Assembly (NCBI RefSeq): GCF_001423765.1
Contig: NZ_LMPG01000015.1
Span: forward strand, 62,001 to 126,000
Source of the DNA: Sphingomonas sp. Leaf343
GTDB taxonomy: Bacteria > Pseudomonadota > Alphaproteobacteria > Sphingomonadales > Sphingomonadaceae
Length of the DNA: 64,000 nt
Direction: 5' to 3'
Part shown: piece after piece, positions 56,019-64,000 of the stretch
Numbering within the stretch: position 1 is the first letter of the stretch
Layout: each line of letters begins with the position of its first letter
Translations under genes and position numbers: made by a program
The notes under the pieces: generated by a model
Databases searched by the model: none
Told to the model about the DNA's origin: nothing
What the model saw: only the letters and a program-made list of their open reading frames with translations

Positions 56019-57683
56019 ATGACGCGCGATCCAGATTCCGCCGATGCGGGCGCGACGTTCCGGAGCGACAAGAAGGTCATCATCGCCTCCTCGCTGGGCA
56101 CCGTGTTCGAGTGGTATGATTTCTATCTGTACGGTCTGCTGGCGACGTACATCTCGGCGCAGTTCTTCTCGGGCGTCAACGAGACGACCGGATTCATCCT
56201 CGCGCTCGGCGCGTTCGCGGCGGGGTTCGCGGTGCGGCCGTTCGGGGCGCTGGTGTTCGGGCGGATCGGCGATCTGGTCGGGCGCAAGAACACGTTCCTC
56301 GTGACGATGGGGATCATGGGCCTGTCGACCTTCGCGGTCGGCCTGTTGCCGTCCTACGCCACGATCGGCGTCGCCGCGCCGTTGCTGCTGGTGCTGTTGC
56401 GACTGTTGCAGGGGCTGGCGCTGGGTGGCGAATATGGCGGGGCGGCGACCTATGTCGCGGAACATGCTCCGGCGCACCGGCGCGGCTTGTATACCAGTTT
56501 CATCCAGACGACGGCGACGCTCGGGCTGTTCGCGGCCTTGCTCGTCGTCATCGGGTTGCGGACGCTGGTCGGAGAGGTCGCGTTCGCGGCGTGGGGTTGG
56601 CGGTTGCCGTTCATCATCTCGATCGTGCTGCTCGGCGTGTCCTTGTGGATCCGGCTGCAACTGGCGGAGAGCCCGGCGTTCCAGCGGATGAAGGACGAGG
56701 GGAAGACATCGAAAGCCCCGCTGACGGAGGCGTTCGCGCGCTGGGGCAACCTGAAAATCGTGCTGATCGCGCTGTTCGGCGCGGCGATGGGGCAGGCGGT
56801 GGTGTGGTATACCGGACAGTTCTACGCACTGTTCTTCCTCGAAAAGATGCTGAAGGTCGACGGCGCGACGACCAATGTGCTGATGGCGGTGGCGCTGGCG
56901 CTGGGAACGCCGTTCTTCGTGATCTTCGGCTGGCTGTCGGACAGGATCGGGCGCAAGCCGATCATCATGACGGGCTGTGCGCTCGCAGCGCTGACGTATT
57001 TCCCGCTGTTCGGCGCGTTGACGCAGGCCGCGAACCCCGCGCTGGCGGCGGCGCAGGCACGGTCGCCCGTGACGGTCGTCAGCCACGATGCGGAGTGTTC
57101 GGTCCAGTTCGATCCGATCGGTCACAACAGGTTCGACGCGAAAAGCTGCGACATCGCCAAGTCGTGGCTGGCGAAGAACGGCATCAGCTACGCGAATGTC
57201 GAGGCTCCGGCGGGCACGATCGCCCAGGTTCGCATCGGCGACCGCAGCTTCGTCGCGCCAGATCCCGCCGCCGTGACCGGAGAGGCGCGCAAGGCCGCGA
57301 TCGCCGCCTATCAGGCCGCGCTGAAGACGGCGGTCGCCGCCGCCGGCTATCCGGCGAAATACGATCCGGCGGGCATGAACACGCCGCTGGTGATCGCGAT
57401 CCTGTTCTTCATGGTGCTGCTGGTGACCGCCGTCTACGGCCCGATCGCGGCGTTGCTGGTGGAGCTGTTTCCCACCAACATCCGCTATACGTCGATGTCC
57501 TTGCCCTATCATATCGGCAATGGCTGGTTCGGCGGCTTCCTGCCGACGACCGCCTTCGCGATGGTCGCGGCGACCGGGGACATCTATTACGGGCTCTGGT
57601 ACCCGGTCGTGCTGGCCGCGATCACGCTGGTGTTGGGGTTGCTGTTCCTGCCGGAGACGTTCCGGCGGGATATCGAGGCGTAG
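56019..57683 (+). CDS. MFS transporter of the MHS group with large insertion
   Basis: A 554-residue transporter, more than 100 residues longer than usual. SSLGTVFEWYDFYLYG and AVRPFGALVFGRIGDLVGRK are the MHS hallmarks. Between helices near residue 337 and residue 452, a soluble segment (VVSHDAECSVQFDP, then CDIAKSWLAKNG and GDRSFVAPDP) interrupts the usual core. It probably projects into the periplasm or cytoplasm. Start ATG 56019 after GGGGAGGA; ATG 56016 is adjacent. Confidence 0.9.
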   Translation: MTRDPDSADAGATFRSDKKVIIASSLGTVFEWYDFYLYGLLATYISAQFFSGVNETTGFILALGAFAAGFAVRPFGALVFGRIGDLVGRKNTFLVTMGIMGLSTFAVGLLPSYATIGVAAPLLLVLLRLLQGLALGGEYGGAATYVAEHAPAHRRGLYTSFIQTTATLGLFAALLVVIGLRTLVGEVAFAAWGWRLPFIISIVLLGVSLWIRLQLAESPAFQRMKDEGKTSKAPLTEAFARWGNLKIVLIALFGAAMGQAVVWYTGQFYALFFLEKMLKVDGATTNVLMAVALALGTPFFVIFGWLSDRIGRKPIIMTGCALAALTYFPLFGALTQAANPALAAAQARSPVTVVSHDAECSVQFDPIGHNRFDAKSCDIAKSWLAKNGISYANVEAPAGTIAQVRIGDRSFVAPDPAAVTGEARKAAIAAYQAALKTAVAAAGYPAKYDPAGMNTPLVIAILFFMVLLVTAVYGPIAALLVELFPTNIRYTSMSLPYHIGNGWFGGFLPTTAFAMVAATGDIYYGLWYPVVLAAITLVLGLLFLPETFRRDIEA

Positions 57684-57684
57684 C

Positions 57685-57724
57685 GTCTTCTCGCTCCCTC
57701 TTCCGGAAGGGAGCGAGAAGACGG
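57685..57724. terminator. Perfect hairpin between convergent MFS and rdgB
   Basis: A 16-bp perfect stem (CGTCTTCTCGCTCCCT and complement) with an 8-nt loop, 4 bp before the rdgB stop. No T-run follows, so it may be a bidirectional transcript-end hairpin. Confidence 0.55.
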
Positions 57725-57727
57725 CGA

Positions 57728-58369
57728 TCAGAACACCGCCGCCACCATCTGGCGGAAGGCGTCCGCGCGGTGGCTGATCTCGTTCTTCAGCGCGTCGTCC
57801 ATCTCGCCGAAGCTACGGTCGTGGCCGTCTGGCACGAACATCGGATCGTAGCCGTGTCCCTTGTCGCCGCGCACCGGCGATACGAGCGTGCCGTCGACCC
57901 GGCCCTCGAACCACTCGACGTGCCCGTCCGGCCATGCCAGCGCCAGCGCGCAGACGAAGTGCGCAGAGCGGGCGGGCGCGGTGCCCGTTTCCGCCTCGAT
58001 CCGGCCGAGATGATCCTCGATCAGGCGCATCGCCATGCCGAAGTCCTTGTCCGGCCCGCCCCAGCGGGCGGAGAAGATGCCCGGATCGCCGTCCAGCGCA
58101 TCGACGCACAGGCCGCTGTCGTCGGCGAGCGCAGGCAGACCCGACAAATCGGCCGCCGCGCGCGCCTTCAGCTCGGCGTTCATCACGAAGGTGGTGCCGG
58201 TCTCCTCCGGCTCGGGCAGGTCGAGCGACGCCGCGGACACGACATCGAGGCCATGCCCCTCCAGCAGAGCCGCGATCTCGCGAACCTTGCCGGGGTTGTG
58301 GCTGGCGATGACGAGCTTGCCCGGCGCGAGCTTGCGGATCGCCTGCGGCTCCTTGCCCTCGCCGCTCAT
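57728..58369 (-). CDS. rdgB: RdgB/HAM1 non-canonical purine NTP pyrophosphatase
   Basis: Removes ITP, XTP and dITP from the nucleotide pool. The 213-residue protein has [10 protein letters not shown] at the N-terminus, the catalytic block [13 protein letters not shown], and the specificity motif [10 protein letters not shown], then [18 protein letters not shown]. It overlaps the upstream rph gene by 4 bp, a common pairing in proteobacteria. Confidence 0.95.
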   Translation of the reverse strand: MSGEGKEPQAIRKLAPGKLVIASHNPGKVREIAALLEGHGLDVVSAASLDLPEPEETGTTFVMNAELKARAAADLSGLPALADDSGLCVDALDGDPGIFSARWGGPDKDFGMAMRLIEDHLGRIEAETGTAPARSAHFVCALALAWPDGHVEWFEGRVDGTLVSPVRGDKGHGYDPMFVPDGHDRSFGEMDDALKNEISHRADAFRQMVAAVF

Positions 58370-59079
58370 TTCACGGCCTCGCCTTGCGCGCGGAAGATGT
58401 CGGCGCAGCCCATGCGGGCGAGCCGCAGCAGCCTCAGCAGCGCTTCCTCGTCATAGGTTGCGTGCTCGGCCGTCGCCTGCGCCTCGGCGATGTTGCCGTT
58501 TTCCAGCAGGACGAAATTGCCGTCCGCGTCGGCCGCCGAATCCTCGTCGTAATCGAGGTCGAGGACGGGCGTTCCCTTGTAGATGCCGCAGCTGACCGCG
58601 GCGACCTTCTGCGTGATCGGGTCGGTCGTCAGCTTGCCGGACTTCAACAGCCCGTCCACCGCCAGCCGCAGGGCGACCCACGCGCCGGAGATCGAGGCGG
58701 TGCGCGTGCCGCCGTCCGCCTGAATCACGTCGCAATCGAGCACGATCTGGCGCTCGCCGAGCAGCTTCATGTCGACGACGGAGCGCAGCGAGCGGCCGAT
58801 CAGCCGCTGGATTTCCTGGGTACGGCCCGACTGCTTGCCCTTCGCCGCCTCGCGGTTGCCGCGAGTGTGGGTGGCGCGGGGCAGCATGCCATATTCGGCC
58901 GTCACCCAGCCTTCGCCCTTGCCGCGCAGGAAGGGGGGGACGCGTTCCTCGATGGAGGCGGTGACGAGAACCTTCGTATCGCCGAAGCCGATCAGCACCG
59001 ATCCTTCCGCATGGCGGGTGAAGCGGGGCTCGATGGTGATGGCGCGCATCTGATCTGGCGCGCGGCCGCTGGGGCGCAT
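58366..59079 (-). CDS. rph: Ribonuclease PH
   Basis: Phosphorolytic 3'-5' exoribonuclease that trims tRNA 3' ends. The 237-residue protein shows [57 protein letters not shown] and [19 protein letters not shown], all typical. Start ATG at 59079. First gene of the rph-rdgB pair. Confidence 0.95.
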   Translation of the reverse strand: MRPSGRAPDQMRAITIEPRFTRHAEGSVLIGFGDTKVLVTASIEERVPPFLRGKGEGWVTAEYGMLPRATHTRGNREAAKGKQSGRTQEIQRLIGRSLRSVVDMKLLGERQIVLDCDVIQADGGTRTASISGAWVALRLAVDGLLKSGKLTTDPITQKVAAVSCGIYKGTPVLDLDYDEDSAADADGNFVLLENGNIAEAQATAEHATYDEEALLRLLRLARMGCADIFRAQGEAVK

Positions 59080-59164
59080 TCAACTCTCCTCAAGGTCGGG
59101 TAGGCCAAGCCCTAGCGTTCGACGCCCGCCCACGCCAGTGGCCGCGCAAATGAGGAACCGAGTC

Positions 59165-59665
59165 ATGCGCCCGAAGACCACTGCCTTTTTCGCCGCGACG
59201 ATGCTGGCGGGGTGTGCGACCACGCCTCCACCGGGTGGTGCGCCGGTGCCGATCGAGCGGGAGGAGATCAGCTACGCGACCGCGCCGTGCTTCGGCACCT
59301 GCCCGGTCTACACCGTCACCGTCCACCCGGACGGCACCGGCGTATTTGAGGGTAAGGCGCACACCGCCGTCACCGGCGTGCGTACGTTCACCTTGACGCC
59401 CGACGCCTATCGCCGCTTCGCCGCCGCGCTGGCGCCATATCGTCCGGAGGCGGGCGAGCGGCTGATCCAGCCGGGCAGTCCGGATTGCGGCAACGCGCCG
59501 ACCGACATGCCGGGCGTCGACGTGCACTGGACCGGGCTGGAGGGGGCGGGGCAGCATCTGTCGCTCTATTACGGATGCCGGCCCGACAGCGACGACCGCA
59601 TGCGGACGGCCTTGCGCGCCGCGCCGGACCTGCTGCCGATCGGTGCGTTCATCGGCAAGCGATAA
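59165..59665 (+). CDS. DUF6438-like lipoprotein
   Basis: A 166-residue lipoprotein with lipobox MLAGC (Cys17). The body has the motif SYATAPCFGTCPVYTVTVHPDG, in which the CFGTCP pair is shared with DUF6438 proteins, and FEGKAHTAVTG. Function unknown. The ATG at 59165 has GAGGA about 8 bases upstream. Alone on the plus strand. Confidence 0.85.
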   Translation: MRPKTTAFFAATMLAGCATTPPPGGAPVPIEREEISYATAPCFGTCPVYTVTVHPDGTGVFEGKAHTAVTGVRTFTLTPDAYRRFAAALAPYRPEAGERLIQPGSPDCGNAPTDMPGVDVHWTGLEGAGQHLSLYYGCRPDSDDRMRTALRAAPDLLPIGAFIGKR

Positions 59666-59668
59666 CGA

Positions 59669-59776
59669 AATCCTCCCCTGCAAGGGGAGGTGGCCCGCAG
59701 GGCCGACGGAGGGGTGACACCATCGGCGTGGACCCCTCCGTCGCTCTGCGCCACCTCCCGTTGCAGGGGAGGATTG
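59669..59776. repeat. Palindromic intergenic element, full copy
   Basis: Both arms are present: AATCCTCCCCTGCAAGGGGA with GGTGGCCCGCAGG and GACGGAGGGGT (from 59669), inverted as ACCCCTCCGTC, CCACCTCCC and TGCAGGGGAGGATT (59732-59776). It is the most complete example in the window, and lies just before hrcA. Confidence 0.75.
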
Positions 59777-59820
59777 AAGCGGTGCTTTATCCCGGCCCCG
59801 CGACACCCTAGATCACCCCC

Positions 59821-60873
59821 ATGGCCCCGCCCGTCACCGAACTGACCGACCGTGCCCGCGAGATCTTTCGCGCGGTGGTGGACGGCTATCTGGCGAACGG
59901 CGCACCGATGGGGTCGAAGACGATTGCGATCGCATCCGGCCTGAACCTCTCGCCCGCGTCGATCCGCAACGTCATGGGCGAACTCGAATCGCTGGGCCTG
60001 CTCGCCTCGCCGCACACCTCGGCGGGACGCGTGCCGACCGAGCGCGGCCTGCGGCTGTTCGTCGACGGCATGATGCAGGCCGCCGAACCCTCCGCCGAGG
60101 AGCGGGGCGCGATCGAGGCGCAATTGGCCGCGCGTGCGTTGCGCGCCGGACCGGTGGAGGATGCGCTGGCCGCGACGACCGCCGCGCTGTCGGGGCTGTC
60201 GGCCTGCGCCGGGCTGGTGCTGGTGCCCAAGCGCGAGGTCACGCTGCGCTCGATCGGCTTCGTGCCGCTGTCGAGGATGCAGGCTTTGGCGGTGATGGTC
60301 GGGGAGGACGGTGCGGTCGAGAACCGCGTCATCGACCTGCCCGAGGGCATGGACCCCTCCGCACTGGTGGAGGCTGGCAATTTCCTGTCGGCGACGCTGG
60401 GCGGCCTGACGCTGGCGGAGGCGAAGGCGCGGGTGGAGCGCGAGCTGGCGGACGGGCGCGCCGCGCTGGATGCGTCGGCGCGCGCGCTGGTCGAACGCGG
60501 CATCGCGATCTGGAGCGAGGACGACCGCCGCCGGCCGGTGCTGATCGTGCGCGGGCAGGGGCGGCTGATCGACGCCGCCGCCGCCGCGGACCTCGACCGC
60601 GTCCGCGACCTGCTCGACGATCTGGAGGGCAAGCAGGAGATCGCGTCCCTGCTCGACTCGGCCCGCGCCGGCGATGCGACCCGCATCTTCATCGGCGCGG
60701 AGAACAAATTGTTCGCGCTCAGTGGATCGTCCGTCATCGCGCGGCCGTTCCGGGGACCGGGCGGGCAGGTGGTCGGCGTGGTCGGCGTGATCGGCCCGAC
60801 GCGGTTGAACTACGCGCGCGTCGTGCCCATGGTGGATTTCACTGCGGCGACGCTCGCTCGCCTGATGCAATAA
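59821..60873 (+). CDS. hrcA: Heat-inducible transcription repressor HrcA
   Basis: Represses groESL and dnaK-type operons by binding the CIRCE palindrome; its activity depends on GroEL. The 350-residue protein has an N-terminal winged helix (SPASIRNVMGELESLGLL, then SPHTSAGRVPTERGLRLFVD) and the C-terminal HrcA domain (GPTRLNYARVVPMVDFTA). No CIRCE element was seen in its own upstream gap. The grpE gene follows by 11 bp, a common pairing. Confidence 0.95.
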   Translation: MAPPVTELTDRAREIFRAVVDGYLANGAPMGSKTIAIASGLNLSPASIRNVMGELESLGLLASPHTSAGRVPTERGLRLFVDGMMQAAEPSAEERGAIEAQLAARALRAGPVEDALAATTAALSGLSACAGLVLVPKREVTLRSIGFVPLSRMQALAVMVGEDGAVENRVIDLPEGMDPSALVEAGNFLSATLGGLTLAEAKARVERELADGRAALDASARALVERGIAIWSEDDRRRPVLIVRGQGRLIDAAAAADLDRVRDLLDDLEGKQEIASLLDSARAGDATRIFIGAENKLFALSGSSVIARPFRGPGGQVVGVVGVIGPTRLNYARVVPMVDFTAATLARLMQ

Positions 60874-60884
60874 GTACAGGGACT

Positions 60885-61442
60885 ATGATGATCGACAACG
60901 AGACCGAAACCGCCGGAGAGGACCTGCGCGCCGAGACCGCCGAGGCGGCGCCGGAAGTCGCGGAGCATGACGCATCGCAGGGCCGTATCGCCGAACTGGA
61001 GGCGCAATTGGCGGAGGCGAAGCAGCAGGTGCTGTATGCGCAGGCGGAGGTGCAGAACGTCCGCCGCCGCGCCGAGAAGGAAGCCGTCGATGCCCGCGCC
61101 TATGCGACGACCAGCTTCGCGCGCGACATCCTGTCGGTGGCGGACAATCTCTCGCGCGGACTGGCGGCGATCCCGGCCGACTGGCGCGGCGACGAGAAGT
61201 CGAAGGGGCTGGTGACGGGTCTGGAGGCGACCGGTCGCGAACTGGAAAGCGTGTTCCAGCGCCACGGCATTAGCAAGATCGAGGCGATGGGCGCGACGCT
61301 CGACCCCAACAAGCATCAGGCGATGCTGGAAGTGCCGAGCGACGCGCCGCCGGGCACCGTCGTGCAGGAAATGCAGGCTGGGTACATGATTAAGGACCGG
61401 CTGCTGCGGCCGGCTCTGGTCGGGGTCGCCAAGGCGGGGTGA
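60885..61442 (+). CDS. grpE: Nucleotide exchange factor GrpE
   Basis: A 185-residue DnaK cochaperone that exchanges ADP for ATP. It has an acidic N-terminus, a long coiled helix (QVLYAQAEVQNVRRRAEKEA), and the family motif LDPNKHQAMLEV followed by VVQEMQAGYMIKDRLLRPALVGVAK. ATG at 60885 or 60888. Second gene of the hrcA-grpE operon. Confidence 0.96.
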   Translation: MMIDNETETAGEDLRAETAEAAPEVAEHDASQGRIAELEAQLAEAKQQVLYAQAEVQNVRRRAEKEAVDARAYATTSFARDILSVADNLSRGLAAIPADWRGDEKSKGLVTGLEATGRELESVFQRHGISKIEAMGATLDPNKHQAMLEVPSDAPPGTVVQEMQAGYMIKDRLLRPALVGVAKAG

Positions 61443-61469
61443 TCTGACGCGGGCTATCCCTGCCATTAG

Positions 61470-61503
61470 TACCCGTGTCCCCGCCTTCGCGGGGACACGG
61501 GTA
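61470..61503. terminator. Hairpin between convergent grpE and Tat-SDR
   Basis: A perfect 15-bp stem (TACCCGTGTCCCCGC and complement) with a CTTC loop. It is centred in the gap and suits both convergent transcripts, although no T-run follows. Confidence 0.6.
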
Positions 61504-61508
61504 TCGCG

Positions 61509-62486
61509 TTAAGCCGGCTGGCCGCCGCCGCCCGTTGCTCCAAAGATTTGCCCGGTTGAAAACGACAGCGACGGGTCCGCCGCCGCCACATAGAGGCCGG
61601 CGATCTCCGCCGGCTGACCCGGCCGGCCCAGCGGCGAGCTTTCGCCGAACGACTTCTGCTTTTCCGGGGTCGCGCCGCCGCTGACCTGAAGCGGTGTCCA
61701 GAATGGACCCGGCGCGACCGCGTTCACGCGGATGCCCTTGTCCGCAAGCTGCTTGGCCATCCCCTTGGTGAAGTTCAGCACCGCGGCGCGAGTCATCGCA
61801 TAGTCGATGATGTCCTTCGACGGATCGCCGGCCTGTTCGGACGACGTGTTGACGATGACGCTGCCCGGTTCCATCCGCGCTACCGCCGCCTTGGTCAGCC
61901 AGAACGGCGCGTAGACGTTGGTCTTCATCGTCGCATCGAAATCCTCCGACGAGATATCGGCGATCGTCGGTCGGGTCTGCTGGCGCGCGGCGTTGTTGAC
62001 GAGGATGTCGAGACCGCCGAGCTTTGCCGTCGCCTGCTCCACCAGACGCTGGCAGAAGCGCTCGTCGCGCAGGTCGCCGGGGATCGCGACGGCGTTGCGC
62101 CCCTCCGCCTTGATGAGCGCGATCACCTCGCGCGCATCGGGTTCTTCCGCGGGCAGATAGTTGATCGCCACGTCCGCCCCCTCGCGCGCATAGGCGATCG
62201 CGGCGGCGCGGCCGATGCCGCTGTCGCCGCCGGTGATGAGCGCCTTCTTCCCCGCGAGCCTGCCCGAACCCTTGTAGCTCGTTTCGCCGTGATCGGGCCG
62301 CGGGGTCATCTTCGATGCGAGGCCCGGCCACGGCTGACGCTGCACCGGGAAGGGCGGTTTCGGATAGGCGGCGGCCTGAGCCGTGGTGGGCGCCTTAGCC
62401 CCGCCCTGCGCGATGGCCGGGGCGGCGGCGACACCGGCGGCGAGGGCCGCGCCGGTGACGAAGGTTCGGCGGTCGGTATCGGTCAT
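61509..62486 (-). CDS. Tat-signal SDR family oxidoreductase (paralog of 42949-43941)
   Basis: A 325-residue SDR with signal (DRRTFVTGAALAAG, ending APAIAQ), cofactor motif TGGDSGIGRAAAIAY, NNAARQ, and catalytic Ser-Tyr-Lys-type segment VNTSSEQAG with DYAMTRAAV (here Arg occupies the usual Lys slot: Y-x3-R). In the paralog Lys is kept. It may therefore be impaired or differ in mechanism. An EcfG-like promoter lies upstream, supporting a stress role. Confidence 0.9.
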   Translation of the reverse strand: MTDTDRRTFVTGAALAAGVAAAPAIAQGGAKAPTTAQAAAYPKPPFPVQRQPWPGLASKMTPRPDHGETSYKGSGRLAGKKALITGGDSGIGRAAAIAYAREGADVAINYLPAEEPDAREVIALIKAEGRNAVAIPGDLRDERFCQRLVEQATAKLGGLDILVNNAARQQTRPTIADISSEDFDATMKTNVYAPFWLTKAAVARMEPGSVIVNTSSEQAGDPSKDIIDYAMTRAAVLNFTKGMAKQLADKGIRVNAVAPGPFWTPLQVSGGATPEKQKSFGESSPLGRPGQPAEIAGLYVAAADPSLSFSTGQIFGATGGGGQPA

Positions 62487-62514
62487 GTTGGAAACTCCCG
62501 TGATTCCCGGTGCT

Positions 62515-62539
62515 AACCGGCTCGGAGCGGGGCGGTTCC
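62515..62539 (-). promoter_or_regulatory. Candidate EcfG-type promoter of the Tat-SDR gene
   Basis: Read on the minus strand: GGAAC (62539-62535), a 16-nt spacer, GGTT (62518-62515), 28 bp before the ATG at 62486. It fits the general-stress promoter apart from one -10 base. Confidence 0.5.
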
Positions 62540-62587
62540 TTTGGTCGGGCTTCACGCTGTCGCCGGCGCGCGATAGAGGCGGCGGTC

Positions 62588-63811
<1,224 letters not shown>

Positions 63812-63818
63812 CGCACCC

Positions 63819-64000
63819 GTGATCCGGATCGCCGCCCTCTATCGCTTCGCGCGCTTCGACGATCCCGCGGCGGTGCGCGCGCATCTGGAGGCGGTCGCGC
63901 GCGACGCCGGTATCCGGGGCACGCTGCTGGTCGCCGCCGAGGGCGTCAACGGCACGGTTGCGGGGGACCCCGAAGCGATCGACGCGGTGCTGGCGGCGAT
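63819..64000 (+). CDS. trhO: TrhO-like tRNA hydroxylation rhodanese (partial, 5' end)
   Basis: The first about 60 residues (IRIAALYRFARFDDPAAV and LLVAAEGVNGTVAG) match the N-terminal acylphosphatase-like domain of the YceA/TrhO family, which hydroxylates uridine 34 of tRNA. The start is GTG 63819, 8 bp after the thrC stop. The rhodanese catalytic part lies beyond the window, so the call is from the N-terminus only. Confidence 0.82.
   Translation, partial: MIRIAALYRFARFDDPAAVRAHLEAVARDAGIRGTLLVAAEGVNGTVAGDPEAIDAVLAA

Noticed and set aside
59671..59820. CIRCE operator upstream of hrcA
   Set aside because: The palindrome here is the dispersed GGGGAGG-type element, not the TTAGCACTC-N9-GAGTGCTAA sequence of CIRCE.

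Overview
The window is about 64 kb of GC-rich chromosomal DNA packed with short intergenic gaps, strand-switching operons and many ATGA or TGATG overlaps. The gene set points to an aerobic alphaproteobacterium of the Sphingomonas type. Indicators are an ATP12 ATP-synthase chaperone, an alphaproteobacterial SspB, a RegB/ActS-RegA/ActR redox pair beside a cytochrome bo3 oxidase, a DUF2585 protein, Tat-exported SDR enzymes, and EcfG-type GGAAC-N16/17-(C/G)GTT promoters. No integrase, transposase, phage gene or CRISPR array was seen. The content is mostly core metabolism and stress response. Genus assignment is an inference from gene content.

Layout. 1-4.8 kb: a LysR regulator divergent from pirin, then WrbA, an M15 peptidase, and an RluA-ArfB-fRMsr operon. 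4.9-8.7 kb: a glycine-zipper envelope protein, a PaiB-like flavoprotein, an M28 peptidase and a universal stress protein. 8.8-12.2 kb: pyruvate dehydrogenase E2, a small membrane protein, an acyl-CoA thioesterase and E3. 12.4-15.5 kb: a catalase-like protein, a metallophosphoesterase, a CHAP hydrolase and a Tat-exported MsrB. 15.5-21 kb: an ABC-2 exporter, QueG, an EI24 protein with a lipoprotein, and adenosine kinase. 21-27 kb: an APC permease, then HIT-hisE and hisB-yciI-hisH-hisA-hisF. 27-34.8 kb: sspB, fumC, two small membrane proteins, DUF2585, gmk, an MCP-like protein, ATP12, a HAD phosphatase, SodC and ThpR.

34.9-44 kb: a BI-1 protein, a transglutaminase, small stress-type proteins, an extensin-like protein, a Nudix hydrolase, tRNA-Ala(CGC), a low-complexity stress protein, an MDR reductase and a Tat-SDR. 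44-53.4 kb: a hybrid histidine kinase, then a continuous minus-strand respiratory module (cyoABCD-surf1-regB-regA). 53.5-64 kb: two MHS-type MFS transporters, an EEP hydrolase, rdgB-rph, a DUF6438-like lipoprotein, hrcA-grpE, a second Tat-SDR, a threonine synthase and the start of a TrhO-like gene that runs off the window.

Themes. Four genes (36587, 39556, 12381 and the minus-strand SDR starting at 62486) carry matches to the EcfG general-stress promoter at plausible positions, so they look like members of one regulon. The cyo-surf1-regBA block couples a quinol oxidase to a quinone-responsive sensor. Many intergenic gaps hold GC-rich palindromes of two recurring types, probably dispersed repeats or transcription-end structures. 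No clearly novel multi-gene system was found. The most unusual items are the shared stress promoters, an MCP-like protein with inverted domain order, a perfect 8-3-8 operator-like palindrome between cyoA and an MFS gene, a 21-bp in-frame duplication in surf1, and an MHS transporter with a roughly 115-residue insert.
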